Of a stretch of 64,000 nt of DNA, positions 41,696 through 50,296 are shown piece by piece. Each line of letters begins with the position of its first letter. Within the stretch, counting starts at the first letter, position 1. Made by a program: the position numbers and the translations under genes. The notes under the pieces were generated by a model. The model was not told the DNA's origin. It was given only the letters and a program-made list of their open reading frames with translations, and made no database searches. This DNA comes from Oscillospiraceae bacterium (lineage in GTDB: Bacteria; Bacillota; Clostridia; Oscillospirales; Ruminococcaceae), in contig CAAGEZ010000024.1 of the NCBI GenBank assembly GCA_900768995.1, positions 1 to 64,000 on the forward strand, given 5' to 3'.

Positions 41696-41735
41696 TTTTT
41701 ATCACCATTAGTATTTTATTTTTGCAGCAAATTGC

Positions 41736-41767
41736 CGAAAAAATATGCCGACGGTTTGTCGGCATAT
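41736..41767 (-). terminator. Terminator of the 69-aa protein gene
   Basis: ATATGCCGAC and GTCGGCATAT form a 10-bp stem; the minus strand continues into a TTTTTT run. Confidence 0.88.
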
Positions 41768-41793
41768 CGCAGAGCATATGTATTTCGGAAAAA

Positions 41794-42003
41794 TTATTCG
41801 TCGTCAAAATTGCCGGGAATATGGAGCTGCTTTACAGGAATTCTCTTCAGAGGAGAATATGAAAATTTATTGCAGGAAGCGTCTCCGCTGACAAGACCCC
41901 TTTTTTCGCAGAGTACCTTTCCGCCGTCCTTAGCTCTCGTTCCGAAAGCACAGTACTGACATTGGGGCTCAATATCGTTTCCGAAGTATTTCTTCTTTGC
42001 CAT
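41794..42003 (-). CDS. Small Cys-containing protein, 69 aa
   Basis: The sequence starts MAKKKYFGNDIEPQCQYCAF and has CxxC plus two more Cys (KVLCEKRG, DASCNKF), likely one metal site. It ends with VKQLHIPGNFDDE. I believe similar short proteins occur widely in this bacterial family, but the function is unknown. It has a strong terminator and stands alone. Confidence 0.78.
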   Translation of the reverse strand: MAKKKYFGNDIEPQCQYCAFGTRAKDGGKVLCEKRGLVSGDASCNKFSYSPLKRIPVKQLHIPGNFDDE

Positions 42004-42050
42004 ATAAACATTCCTTTCCTCATAGCAAGATGTATCTTTTTTATATTATA

Positions 42051-43154
42051 TCACATTTTTCTCGGTTTGGCTATATTTTTTTGCGATAATATTAAAATCG
42101 TCATAATCAACAAAATAATAGAAAGCATTGGTGAATAATCACTAAGTTTAATGTTTCCGTCACTGACAGGAGCACTGACTGCAATAACGCTGACGGTATA
42201 GAATTTCGGGATAAGCCTGCGGCAGAGAAAATATGATACCACCGCCATAGGAAACCGCAGTATTACCGCCCGAAGTGTTGAAAAGCCCCTGCATATCGCC
42301 TTTATCTGCATATGAACGCACAGTCCGCCGAAGCACAGCATTGCCGAGCAGAACGGCAGCGTAACAGTTGGGTCGCCGAAAACACCGCTTAAATTGCTTA
42401 TCTCAAAAAATGCCCGAACAAACGGATATATCTCCGCAGGGGGAATGACCGTGAAACGGGCTGTGAGCAGGGATATGGCAGAGAGAAGCCCCGCCTTTGA
42501 AAATATCCCCATAAGCGCCGCCATAAGCAGTACCATTGCACATATCATCGTCATACTTTCTGAAGCACCCACAGCGGCGGCGGTGATGTCCTCAGCCGAT
42601 AATTTCGGGCGTATTTTCTCGGGTGACCGCCTTGGCAGCTCACGGAACGGCGCAGACAGCACAGCCGCCAGTAAATTTGTCCCTGCCACCGCCAGCATCA
42701 CGGGTATCCATGCCCCCCTGCACTCAGGCGCTGCAATGGAGGACACCGCCATAATGTACGCCGGTCCGGGGGCTATGCAGAAACAGAGATATTCCTCCGC
42801 CTGTAATTTTGTTATCCTCCCGCTGTCATACAGCCCGCCAATAAGCGCCGCCCCCACAGGATATCCCGCAAGCTGACTTATGATGAAAACTGGGAAAAAT
42901 TCCTCGGGCAGACGGAGAATATATCTTGAAAAAAGCGAAAACGGCCTCCCCAGAAGCTTGTATGCATCTGTTGAAATAAGCAGCTTTGAAGCGGCTGTGA
43001 ATGCGAAAAGTGAGGGGATAAGGGTGGAAATGCACAGAGCCGCCGCCTTTGCGCATTCTGCCGCACATTCCCGCCCCGCCCAGATGAGTGCCGCCGCAAA
43101 AATTATTGCAGGCAGTGCAGGCAGTATCCTTTTTGCAGACCTTAACATATCCAT
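42051..43154 (-). CDS. ylbJ: YlbJ-like sporulation integral membrane protein
   Basis: This 367-aa protein has about eight membrane helices with the nucleoside-recognition (Gate) domain features CISTLIPSLFAFTAASKLL, SQLAGYPVGAALIGGLY and CIAPGPAYIMAV, and GVFGDPTVTLPFCSAMLCFG near the C-terminus. In Bacillus YlbJ is needed for spore cortex formation. The start at 43154 follows AAAGGAC; upstream in-frame codons are not homologous. It is divergent from yqfC. Confidence 0.85.
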   Translation of the reverse strand: MDMLRSAKRILPALPAIIFAAALIWAGRECAAECAKAAALCISTLIPSLFAFTAASKLLISTDAYKLLGRPFSLFSRYILRLPEEFFPVFIISQLAGYPVGAALIGGLYDSGRITKLQAEEYLCFCIAPGPAYIMAVSSIAAPECRGAWIPVMLAVAGTNLLAAVLSAPFRELPRRSPEKIRPKLSAEDITAAAVGASESMTMICAMVLLMAALMGIFSKAGLLSAISLLTARFTVIPPAEIYPFVRAFFEISNLSGVFGDPTVTLPFCSAMLCFGGLCVHMQIKAICRGFSTLRAVILRFPMAVVSYFLCRRLIPKFYTVSVIAVSAPVSDGNIKLSDYSPMLSIILLIMTILILSQKNIAKPRKM

Positions 43155-43255
43155 ATCCGAAACCGTCCTTTGTCCTTTGCATAAAGCGCAGTGAGTTATA
43201 ATATATATAATTGCGTGGGAGGGAAAATATTCTTGCGAAAGGACGGCTGATAAAG

Positions 43256-43483
43256 ATGTCCGAAGCTTACGGCTCACAGATAGTCATCTGCGGCAATACC
43301 TACCTTGAGGTTGAAAACTGCAAGCGGATAATGGAATATAACGACATTTACCTTAAAGTGAAAACATTTTCGGGAATGGTCATAGAGATATGGGGAACAG
43401 GGCTTATGCTCTCAGATTACAACACCGAGGGCATAGCAGTCAGGGGGCATATATCCTCCGTTGAGCTTCACGGCTCGGAATAA
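43256..43483 (+). CDS. yqfC: Sporulation protein YqfC
   Basis: This 75-aa YabP/YqfC-family protein contains VICGNTYLEVENCKRIMEYN and GMVIEIWGTGLMLSDYNTEG, then VRGHISSVELHG. The ATG at 43256 follows AAAGGACGG. In endospore formers yqfC and yqfD form a forespore- or mother-cell-expressed pair. It is followed 21 bases later by yqfD. Confidence 0.88.
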   Translation: MSEAYGSQIVICGNTYLEVENCKRIMEYNDIYLKVKTFSGMVIEIWGTGLMLSDYNTEGIAVRGHISSVELHGSE

Positions 43484-43504
43484 ACAGGAAAGGACTGAGC
43501 GAAA

Positions 43505-44734
43505 ATGCGGCTGTACAGGCTCCGAAGCCGAACAGGCTTCTGCATATATTCGGAGCAGGGGAGAGACTGCGGAAAGTTCATAAATGACCTGAGAAACAGC
43601 CCCCTTAAATTTTTCGGGCTGTCAGTGAGGGGCGAACGGCTTTACGGCTATGTAGGCTCGGGGGACTATAAGCATCTGTGCAGGCTTGCCGAGGAGCATA
43701 AGCTTGTCTGCGAAAAGATAGACGAAAAGGGAGCGGCAAAGAGCTTTCGCCCCTTTAAACGCCGCATAGGGCTTGTAATAGGCTTTTTTCTGTCAATAGG
43801 CATCGTGGCATTTCTCAGCGACAGGGTAATGATGATCGAGATAGGCGGCAACGAAACCATTCCCGATGAGCGGATAATGTCCCACCTGGAGGACACAGGA
43901 ATATTCATCGGCAGCCGCATATCATCGGTGAACCTCCGCCGTGCCGAAAAGCAGATAGCCGCAATGGACAAGGACATCGACTGGGTGGGCATAAAGCATA
44001 TCGGCAGCAGGGTCACGGTGGAGATAAACGAGATGACCTCCCCGCCCGAAATGGAGCGGAAAAACACCCCCTGCAACATAATTTCGTCCCACGATGCCCA
44101 GATAACAGGGGTAAAGGTCTACAGCGGAATGCTCATTCCAATGGTGGGGGACGGGGTAAAAAAGGGCGATGTGCTTATAAGCGGCGTGGTCGATACCAAA
44201 TACGGCAGGAGCTTCTATGTCCATTCCATAGGCGAGATAACGGGCATATACACGGAAAAAATGACCTTTTCCGAGAAATATGTGACCGAGGAAAAGGTGT
44301 GCACGGGTGAGGTGTGCGCCAAAGCCCTGAAAATTTTCGGACATAAGCTCATCTACAGCCCCGCCGAGCTTCCGACAGGGGATTATGAGTACAGTGAGAC
44401 CGAGGAGCGTGTCACATTTTTGGGCATATCACTGCCGCTCTATAAAATAACAGGACATTACCGCCTGACCGAGAACCGCAGCTTAACCATAACCAAGGAG
44501 CAGGCAGAGCAGAATATAGCAAAGCGTGCGGAAAAATTCGAGCACAATTTCCTTGACGGAGATATGACCGTGATAAACAGGAATATCGAGAAAAAGTACG
44601 ATAAAAACGGGGCGACATTTGTATATACATATACTATCGAGGGGGAGATAGGCGAGGAAAAAATGATACTCGCAAAATATGAGGAGTTCGGCGGAGCGGT
44701 CACAGAAGAACAGCCAAAAGAAGAGCTTAATTAA
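43505..44734 (+). CDS. yqfD: Sporulation protein YqfD
   Basis: This 409-aa protein has an N-terminal cytoplasmic domain (about 1-85) and a single transmembrane segment near 85-105 (RRIGLVIGFFLSIGIVAFLS). An outer POTRA-like region carries IGGNETIPDERIMSHLEDTG, DWVGIKHIGSRVTVEINE and SKIVS-type beta repeats, and TVINRNIEKKYDKNGATFVY is near the C-terminus. It fits YqfD. The phoH gene that often follows is absent; a repeat lies there instead. Confidence 0.9.
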   Translation: MRLYRLRSRTGFCIYSEQGRDCGKFINDLRNSPLKFFGLSVRGERLYGYVGSGDYKHLCRLAEEHKLVCEKIDEKGAAKSFRPFKRRIGLVIGFFLSIGIVAFLSDRVMMIEIGGNETIPDERIMSHLEDTGIFIGSRISSVNLRRAEKQIAAMDKDIDWVGIKHIGSRVTVEINEMTSPPEMERKNTPCNIISSHDAQITGVKVYSGMLIPMVGDGVKKGDVLISGVVDTKYGRSFYVHSIGEITGIYTEKMTFSEKYVTEEKVCTGEVCAKALKIFGHKLIYSPAELPTGDYEYSETEERVTFLGISLPLYKITGHYRLTENRSLTITKEQAEQNIAKRAEKFEHNFLDGDMTVINRNIEKKYDKNGATFVYTYTIEGEIGEEKMILAKYEEFGGAVTEEQPKEELN

Positions 44735-44763
44735 AAAATCCGTACAAATCAGCACAACACTAA

Positions 44764-44997
44764 AAGTTTAGGTCAAGCCTTTTCCAAAGGCTTGCGGGGT
44801 CGAGGGGTGGAGCCCCTCGTCGTCCTCCGCAGAGGGCGAAACTCCTTATCGTTCAGAACGGAGCAAGGGGTGAGAAATGCGAAAGCATTTCGAGGGGAGG
44901 CGTACAAGACCGCCTCCCCCTTTTTTACAGACCCAAGCAAACTTCCCCTCAAAAACGTTCCGGTGGAACGTTTTTGACAATGCAACTCCCCCGAGCT
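44764..44997 (-). repeat. Multi-hairpin intergenic repeat, copy 2 (inverted)
   Basis: The reverse complement matches 38536-38772 along nearly its full length, with the same ordered palindromes (CCGGAACG, GGAGGCG...CGCCTCC, AAATGCTTTCGCATTT, AAGCCTTTGGAAAAGGCTT). Substitutions inside stems are often compensated or kept as G-U pairs, e.g. CGAGGGGCTCCACCCCTCG. It lies between the convergent yqfD and yajC genes. Confidence 0.88.
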
Positions 44998-45013
44998 ATT
45001 GATAAAGTCAGTA

Positions 45014-45049
45014 CAAAAAATGAGCAGGCACCTAAAGTACCTGCTCATT
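45014..45049 (-). terminator. Terminator of yajC
   Basis: AATGAGCAGG and CCTGCTCATT form the stem; the minus strand reads into a TTTTTT run. Confidence 0.9.
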
Positions 45050-45062
45050 AAAAAATCACAAA

Positions 45063-45428
45063 TTACTTCTTCTTACCAAGCTCATCAGGCTCATCGTGCT
45101 GAGTGAGGTTTTCGGAAATAGCCCAGATCTTGACTCTGATCTTGCTGCGGTCGCCGCCTGTTTCGATAACAACGGTCTGAGTGTCGTCATTCTTGCGTAC
45201 AACAATACCGACAATGCCGCCGATAGTGGTAACTTCATCACCGATCTGAATGCTGTCACGCATCTTCTTCTGCTCTTTTTCCTTCTTGTTCTGAGGACGG
45301 ATAAGCATAAAGTAGAAAATGACCATTACTACAACGAGCATACCTACAGAGGAAACCAGCTGAGCTGTAGCATTTCCTGTTGCATCAGCAGTAGCGGCGG
45401 CAGTAAGCATAAAATAAATATTTGACAT
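45063..45428 (-). CDS. yajC: Preprotein translocase subunit YajC
   Basis: This 121-aa protein has one membrane helix (about 28-46) followed by RPQNKKEKEQKKMRDSIQIG and DEVTTIGGIVGIVV, the diagnostic YajC core. A short Ala/Thr-rich N-terminus of about 25 residues precedes it. YajC joins SecDF at the Sec translocon. It is monocistronic here; secDF is not within the window. Confidence 0.95.
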   Translation of the reverse strand: MSNIYFMLTAAATADATGNATAQLVSSVGMLVVVMVIFYFMLIRPQNKKEKEQKKMRDSIQIGDEVTTIGGIVGIVVRKNDDTQTVVIETGGDRSKIRVKIWAISENLTQHDEPDELGKKK

Positions 45429-45586
45429 TCCTTGTAAATTCCTTTCGTATAAAAATAGAATACTACTTTAATTATACCGCATTTTCCCAAAAAAGCAATA
45501 GCGTTTACAGAAATTTAAGATTTGAAGCGGATGTTTTTTGTGATATGTGTCAAATTTTATCGGTAAATGTTGTATGAAATCATTGG

Positions 45587-45615
45587 TTGTTATAGAAACA
45601 AAACTGTGATATAAT
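45587..45615 (+). promoter_or_regulatory. Promoter of the LRR lipoprotein gene
   Basis: TTGTTA at 45587-45592, a 17-base spacer and TATAAT at 45610-45615. The start of transcription would fall near 45622, just ahead of the GGGGGAG ribosome site. Confidence 0.65.
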
Positions 45616-45644
45616 GATAGCGATATGCAAAGGGGGAGATACTC

Positions 45645-46439
45645 ATAGAAAAAAACGTAAATAAAATAATAATAACAGGACTGCTTGCGGCAGCTTTGTC
45701 AGGCTGTCAGAGTTATTACACAGAGCAGAGCATTCAGACAGCTTCGGTCATATCCGAAACATATGAACATTCTCAAACTACCGTTGCAGCAGATGAAATG
45801 ATAAATATTTCGGGCAGGGAAATTCCCATTGACTCCGAGGTCGTTACACTTTTGCTTTCAGATACAGAGAATGCAACGGATATAAGTGAGCTCGGAAAGC
45901 TTTACAATTTAAGATCATTGACTATTTTTTCAAGTACAGACGGAAATACCCCTTGTATAAGCGGATTTGATGCTCTTACAGGCTGCGAAACTCTTGAAAG
46001 TATCATATTTGAGGCAGGCTTTGATGACCCGAATGACATTTATGTCCTCGATACTCTGCCTGAGCTGAAAAACCTGACCATATGCGGAATAGAAGCGTAT
46101 GAGGATTGGGATCTCGGGCTTCGGAATATAAAAAAATTAAATATAAACGGAACTTTTGAGCTTTCAAGGATAACGCACCTTGGAACATTGGAATCACTGG
46201 CTTTGGAGTACAATTATTCTAATGACCTGACACCCATAACGGAGCTTTCGGGTCTGACCGCTCTGGCGATAACGGAATGCGGATTTGACGATTATTCTCC
46301 TCTGCTCGGACTTGATGACTTGCAGGAATTGTTTATCAGCAGTGTGCCTATGACTGAGGATATGTATGACAGGATAGCTGAAAGATTCCCCGAATGTCAT
46401 ATAACGATAGTTAATGAATCTTTGGAAGATGCTGAGTAA
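45645..46439 (+). CDS. LRR-like lipoprotein with an apparent AUA start
   Basis: About 264 aa if started at ATA 45645. From there the frame reads EKNVNKIIITGLLAAALSGC, a complete lipoprotein signal with lipid Cys21. GGGGGAG lies 6 bases upstream of the ATA. No ATG, GTG or TTG precedes the signal in this frame; TTG at 45696 would leave only four residues of it. The mature part has leucine-rich-repeat-like units (LYNLRSLTIF, LPELKNLTIC, LGTLESLALEY, LSGLTALAIT, LDDLQELFIS), so it probably binds proteins or surfaces. The gene either uses AUA or has lost its start. Confidence 0.72.
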   Translation: MEKNVNKIIITGLLAAALSGCQSYYTEQSIQTASVISETYEHSQTTVAADEMINISGREIPIDSEVVTLLLSDTENATDISELGKLYNLRSLTIFSSTDGNTPCISGFDALTGCETLESIIFEAGFDDPNDIYVLDTLPELKNLTICGIEAYEDWDLGLRNIKKLNINGTFELSRITHLGTLESLALEYNYSNDLTPITELSGLTALAITECGFDDYSPLLGLDDLQELFISSVPMTEDMYDRIAERFPECHITIVNESLEDAE

Positions 46440-46450
46440 ATGTTTTATGT

Positions 46451-46482
46451 GCGGTGTGGGAACTTATCCTGCACCGCTTTTT
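46451..46482 (+). terminator. Terminator of the LRR lipoprotein gene
   Basis: GCGGTG and CACCGC form the stem, with a 15-base loop, followed by TTTTT. Confidence 0.72.
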
Positions 46483-46499
46483 AATTTTTGTAACACCCA

Positions 46500-46528
46500 T
46501 TGACAAAAAATGATTTTTGTGATATAAT
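46500..46528 (+). promoter_or_regulatory. Promoter of the 421-aa membrane protein gene
   Basis: A perfect TTGACA (46500-46505), a 17-base spacer and a perfect TATAAT (46523-46528). Confidence 0.85.
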
Positions 46529-46573
46529 TGTTAAAATACATTTGATATTTTATAAGAGTGAGATGATTTTATT

Positions 46574-47839
46574 ATGATAGATCCGGCACAGCAGACACAG
46601 GAAAAAAGCGAAAAGATTTCCGTGCTTACTGCGGTGGGAGGAGCTTTTTGCAGCAAATACGTGGTAATTTCCTTTATCGCCGCCCTGCTCGCAGTATTGG
46701 TACTGTTCCACAGTTCTTCCGACCTTACCTGCTTTGCGGACACACTTGCCGCCGCAGTCCTCAGCCTTATAATATGGATAATTCAATATATGTGCCTCAG
46801 ACGCTGCGGCATAAGCAGGAAAATGATACTTGACAACAAAAAAAGCGTTGACCCAAGGCTCTCAGGCTCTCTCGGTGACTTAAACAGCCTCGGCAGCACT
46901 TTAGGTACACTCGCCGCCATATCGGTGATACTTTCAAAGCTGTTCATCATAAACGGCGGTGTATTCGATTCCGAAACTATAGCCGTGCCCCTTATCGAAT
47001 CCCTGGCGTCAGCCCTTTCGGTAGGCTCTGTTATCTCGCTGATGACCTCCCGTCCCTCCCTCAGATGCTCACTTTATATGATAACTGGCAGAACAACGGG
47101 CGCATCGGGAGACGAGCTCCTCAAAAAGACCTGCCGTGCCTCAAACAACGCCGTGCTGATGAAAAGGCTCAGAAAAACAGCCTGCGTGAGAGTGGCAGCG
47201 GCGGCAGCCGTTTCCGTGACCATCGTTATGACGGCTCTCAGCGGAGCAGGCTCGGCATTCAGCTGCACTCAGACCGCATTTCTCTGTATGCTGGCAGTCT
47301 GGCTCTCTTCCTGCTGTCCCAAGGGCGGCGAAGAAAAGCTCACCGAAGAAAAAATTCCCCTTATCTCCAAAAAAAGCAAGGGTATCTGCATTCTTAATTC
47401 CATAGCCCTTGTCATTATCGCATTTTTCTTTGTGTTCTCGTTCCCGTTCAGAAGCGTTTATACCGACTACACCCCTGTGCTTGATTATGAATATGAAGAT
47501 GCCGCTGCCCCCGAGGGTGTGGAAATATTCAGCATTCCCGAAAGCGGCGACGAAAGCGCAGCCCTTTTCAACGGAATGTTCCTCGCCTGCGCATTTATGA
47601 TAGCAGTCATATCGGGCGTTTATGCATTGTCAGGCGGATTTGAGTCCATAACCCAAGTGTCATACGAGCTTATATCCGCAGTGGTGTCAGCCATTGCCGC
47701 CGCCGTGACGGGGCTTGTGACCTCAGCCGCCGCCATTGATACCATACAATATCTTGTGGCGATGAGCACAGCCTGTCTCCTGATACTCATAAACCTCATA
47801 GCCGCCCTTGTAACGAAAAACAAGAGTGCTGAATTATAA
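46574..47839 (+). CDS. Multi-pass membrane protein of unknown function
   Basis: This 421-aa protein has about ten hydrophobic segments (YVVISFIAALLAVLVLF; TLAAAVLSLIIWIIQYMC; NSIALVIIAFFFVFSFPF; ACLLILINLIAALV) and a mid-protein cytoplasmic stretch with TGRTTGASGDELLKKTCRAS. One acidic outer loop (about 300-325) is Glu/Asp-rich. I do not recognise a transporter family. It has its own strong promoter and terminator. Confidence 0.7.
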   Translation: MIDPAQQTQEKSEKISVLTAVGGAFCSKYVVISFIAALLAVLVLFHSSSDLTCFADTLAAAVLSLIIWIIQYMCLRRCGISRKMILDNKKSVDPRLSGSLGDLNSLGSTLGTLAAISVILSKLFIINGGVFDSETIAVPLIESLASALSVGSVISLMTSRPSLRCSLYMITGRTTGASGDELLKKTCRASNNAVLMKRLRKTACVRVAAAAAVSVTIVMTALSGAGSAFSCTQTAFLCMLAVWLSSCCPKGGEEKLTEEKIPLISKKSKGICILNSIALVIIAFFFVFSFPFRSVYTDYTPVLDYEYEDAAAPEGVEIFSIPESGDESAALFNGMFLACAFMIAVISGVYALSGGFESITQVSYELISAVVSAIAAAVTGLVTSAAAIDTIQYLVAMSTACLLILINLIAALVTKNKSAEL

Positions 47840-47851
47840 TACTGATAACTG

Positions 47852-47885
47852 ACCGTCGAGTGCCATAAACATTCGGCGGTTTTTG
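47852..47885 (+). terminator. Terminator after the membrane protein gene
   Basis: ACCGTCGAGTG pairs with CATTCGGCGGT (with G-U pairs) and is followed by TTTTT. Confidence 0.75.
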
Positions 47886-47933
47886 ACCCCCTTGTAAATT
47901 TTCACGCTCATTGCAATAATATACATAATACGA

Positions 47934-47962
47934 TTGACCTTGCGAAAGATTTATAGTATAAT
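47934..47962 (+). promoter_or_regulatory. Promoter of the esterase triad
   Basis: TTGACC at 47934-47939, a 17-base spacer and TATAAT at 47957-47962, about 40 bases before the esterase start. Confidence 0.8.
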
Positions 47963-48010
47963 TAATGTATAAATATCAGACGAAGAAACTGCCCGAAAGG
48001 TATGATAAAA

Positions 48011-48934
48011 ATGAAGAACATTATCGATGAAATGATAAGCAGGATAACTCCGCCCGATATACGAAAGGTCTATCGTGTCCACAGAGAGCTTATCCACCTC
48101 CTTGTCCGCACCGCTGCCACCGCCAAGGACGGACATTACGACAAGAACATAACCGCTCACGACGGCAGAGCCATACCCGTTAGAGTTTATCCCCCCTCAA
48201 TGCTCAGTCCCCGCAAAAGGGTGCTTGTGTTTTTCCACGGCGGCGGCTGGGTCATAGACGATATCGACAGATATCACAAGGTCTGCAAGCAGCTTTCCAC
48301 CATAACAGGCAGCTATGTTGTCTCCGTAAATTATCGCCTTGCCCCCGAGCATAAATATCCCGCAGGGCTTGATGACTGCTTTGAAGCCGCCGAAATGATA
48401 TATAAATACGCCGTAAAAAGCGGCATATCCAAAAACGACATTATCCTTATAGGCGACAGCGCAGGAGGAAATCTTGCGGCAGCCGCTGCCCTCAAAGCCC
48501 GTGACACGGGAGCGTTCAGGATACGCCGGCAGATACTCATATATCCCGCCACAGACTGCGAGTTCGGGGAGGACACACCATATAGATCGTTCAAAGAAAA
48601 CGGCAAGGGCTGTATCCTCACCGCCGACAGAATGCGAGGATATCTGGAACTTTATCTTAATACCCCAGATGAAAAAAATGACCCGTACGTTGCCCCGATG
48701 AAAGCAAAAAGCCTTAAAGGAATGCCCGATACCCTCGTCATAACGGCGGAAAGATGTCCCCTGAGAGACGAGGGCGAAGCACTTGCAAAAAGGCTTTACA
48801 AAAGCGGATCACGGACAATGGCGTTTCGCATAAAGAAAGCATACCACGGATTTTTCGCCACCGACCTGCAATTCAATCCCCACGCAAGGCAGGCCGTGAG
48901 TATGATAATGTATTTTCTCCGCCTTACCGACTGA
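48011..48934 (+). CDS. Alpha/beta hydrolase, hormone-sensitive-lipase type
   Basis: This 307-aa esterase has oxyanion-hole HGGGWVIDD at about 77-85, nucleophile elbow GDSAGGNLAAAAAL with Ser150, a catalytic Asp region CPLRDEGEALAK and the His in KKAYHGFF. It has no signal peptide. The ATG at 48011 has AAAGG ten bases upstream; the ATG at 48002 lies one base from it. It is followed by an acyltransferase-like gene and a DUF6320 gene on the same strand. An esterase acting on a small acyl ester is likely; the substrate is unknown. Confidence 0.88.
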   Translation: MKNIIDEMISRITPPDIRKVYRVHRELIHLLVRTAATAKDGHYDKNITAHDGRAIPVRVYPPSMLSPRKRVLVFFHGGGWVIDDIDRYHKVCKQLSTITGSYVVSVNYRLAPEHKYPAGLDDCFEAAEMIYKYAVKSGISKNDIILIGDSAGGNLAAAAALKARDTGAFRIRRQILIYPATDCEFGEDTPYRSFKENGKGCILTADRMRGYLELYLNTPDEKNDPYVAPMKAKSLKGMPDTLVITAERCPLRDEGEALAKRLYKSGSRTMAFRIKKAYHGFFATDLQFNPHARQAVSMIMYFLRLTD

Positions 48935-48961
48935 GAACGAAACTTTTCCCAAAGGAAAGGA

Positions 48962-50296
48962 ATGATGATATTGAGACGTGAGATGCACACCCCTTGGAGC
49001 CGTCTTGATAACGCCGCCAAAATTTTCCCCTCGACAGTGGAACGTTCGGACACAAGAGTGTTCCGATTTTCCTGCGAGCTTACCGATGATATAGACCCCG
49101 AGCTTTTGCAGAAGGCCGCCGAAAGAGCGGTGGAAAGCTACCCGAATTTCAGCGTGGTGATGAAAAAGGGACTTTTCTGGTATTACTTGGAAAGCACCGA
49201 CCTGAAGCCCGTTGTCACCGAGGAAACCACCCCCGTCTGCGCCGCCATATACGAAGAAGACGTTCGCAGCCTGCTTTACCGTGTCACATACCATAAAAGC
49301 AGGATAAATCTCGAAGTTTTCCACGTCCTTGCCGACGGAACAGGCGCACTGATGCTCCTTAAAACCATAGTTTACCAATACATCATCTATCGCTATGCCG
49401 ACCTTTTCGATGAAGATGTCCCCGCCCTTGATAATGACGGCTCATTTTCACAGAAAAATGCGGACAGCTTCTTAAAATATTACGACAAGACCAAGAAGCA
49501 GCGGAGTAAAAAAATGATGAAAGCCTTCCGTCTCCATACGGAAAGGCTTGATAACAACAGACTTTCGGCAATTGAGGGCTTTTCCTCCGTAAAAAGCGTC
49601 ATCACCGCCGCACATAAATATAAGACTACCCTCACCGTTTTTCTCACCGCCGTTTACATCAAGGCACTGAGTATGGAAATGTCGCTGCAAAGCGTGAGAA
49701 AGCCCGTTGTAATAAATATCCCCGTAAATCTCAGGCAGTTTTTCCCCTCGGAGACCGCCAAGAATTTCTTCGGAATGATGTCCGTGCAGTATAATTTCAG
49801 CGACCGTGACGGCTCACTTGATGACATAATCACACAGGTCAGCGAGCAGTTCAAGGAGCAGCTCACAAAGGACAAGCTTGCCATAAGAATGAACAGCCTT
49901 GCCGCCCTTGAGCATAACTTTCTTGTCCGCATAGCCCCTCTGCCCCTGAAAAACCGGGTGCTCCGCATAGCCCGCCACATTACAGTCAAAAGCGAAACAT
50001 CGGTCATCTCAAATGTGGGCAGGATACAGATGCCCGAGGAATTTGACGGCTTCATAAAAAGCTTCTCGGTTTTCGTCAGCACGGGAAATATCCAGCTCAA
50101 CATCTGTTCATTCAACGATGTCCTGCAAATGGGCATAACCTCAGGCTATGCCGCAACCGATGTCCAGCGAAACTTTTTCAGACTGCTCACATCTCAGGAC
50201 ATCGACGTGAGAATACGAAGCAATGATTCATATGCCGAAAGACCCGTTAAAGAGGAGGTAAGCGAAGAATGCAGCAGTGCGGAAAATGCAGAATAA
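48962..50296 (+). CDS. Condensation-domain / alcohol acyltransferase-like protein
   Basis: This 444-aa protein is of the chloramphenicol-acetyltransferase / condensation superfamily. FRFSCELTDDIDPELLQKAA begins the fold; the catalytic motif HVLADGTGA near residue 121 fits the HxxxDG rule. FFGMMSVQYNF and SNVGRIQMPEEF correspond to later conserved strands (the latter to the DFGW-like position). Such enzymes join acyl-CoA to alcohols or amines. GGAAAGG precedes the start. It lies between the esterase and the DUF6320 gene, and it overlaps the latter. Confidence 0.82.
   Translation: MMILRREMHTPWSRLDNAAKIFPSTVERSDTRVFRFSCELTDDIDPELLQKAAERAVESYPNFSVVMKKGLFWYYLESTDLKPVVTEETTPVCAAIYEEDVRSLLYRVTYHKSRINLEVFHVLADGTGALMLLKTIVYQYIIYRYADLFDEDVPALDNDGSFSQKNADSFLKYYDKTKKQRSKKMMKAFRLHTERLDNNRLSAIEGFSSVKSVITAAHKYKTTLTVFLTAVYIKALSMEMSLQSVRKPVVINIPVNLRQFFPSETAKNFFGMMSVQYNFSDRDGSLDDIITQVSEQFKEQLTKDKLAIRMNSLAALEHNFLVRIAPLPLKNRVLRIARHITVKSETSVISNVGRIQMPEEFDGFIKSFSVFVSTGNIQLNICSFNDVLQMGITSGYAATDVQRNFFRLLTSQDIDVRIRSNDSYAERPVKEEVSEECSSAENAE

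Noticed and set aside
41706..41720. ATTAGTAT near the FNT start as another MITE end
   Set aside because: The other end and the TAGACAAA core are both missing, so it is a chance match.
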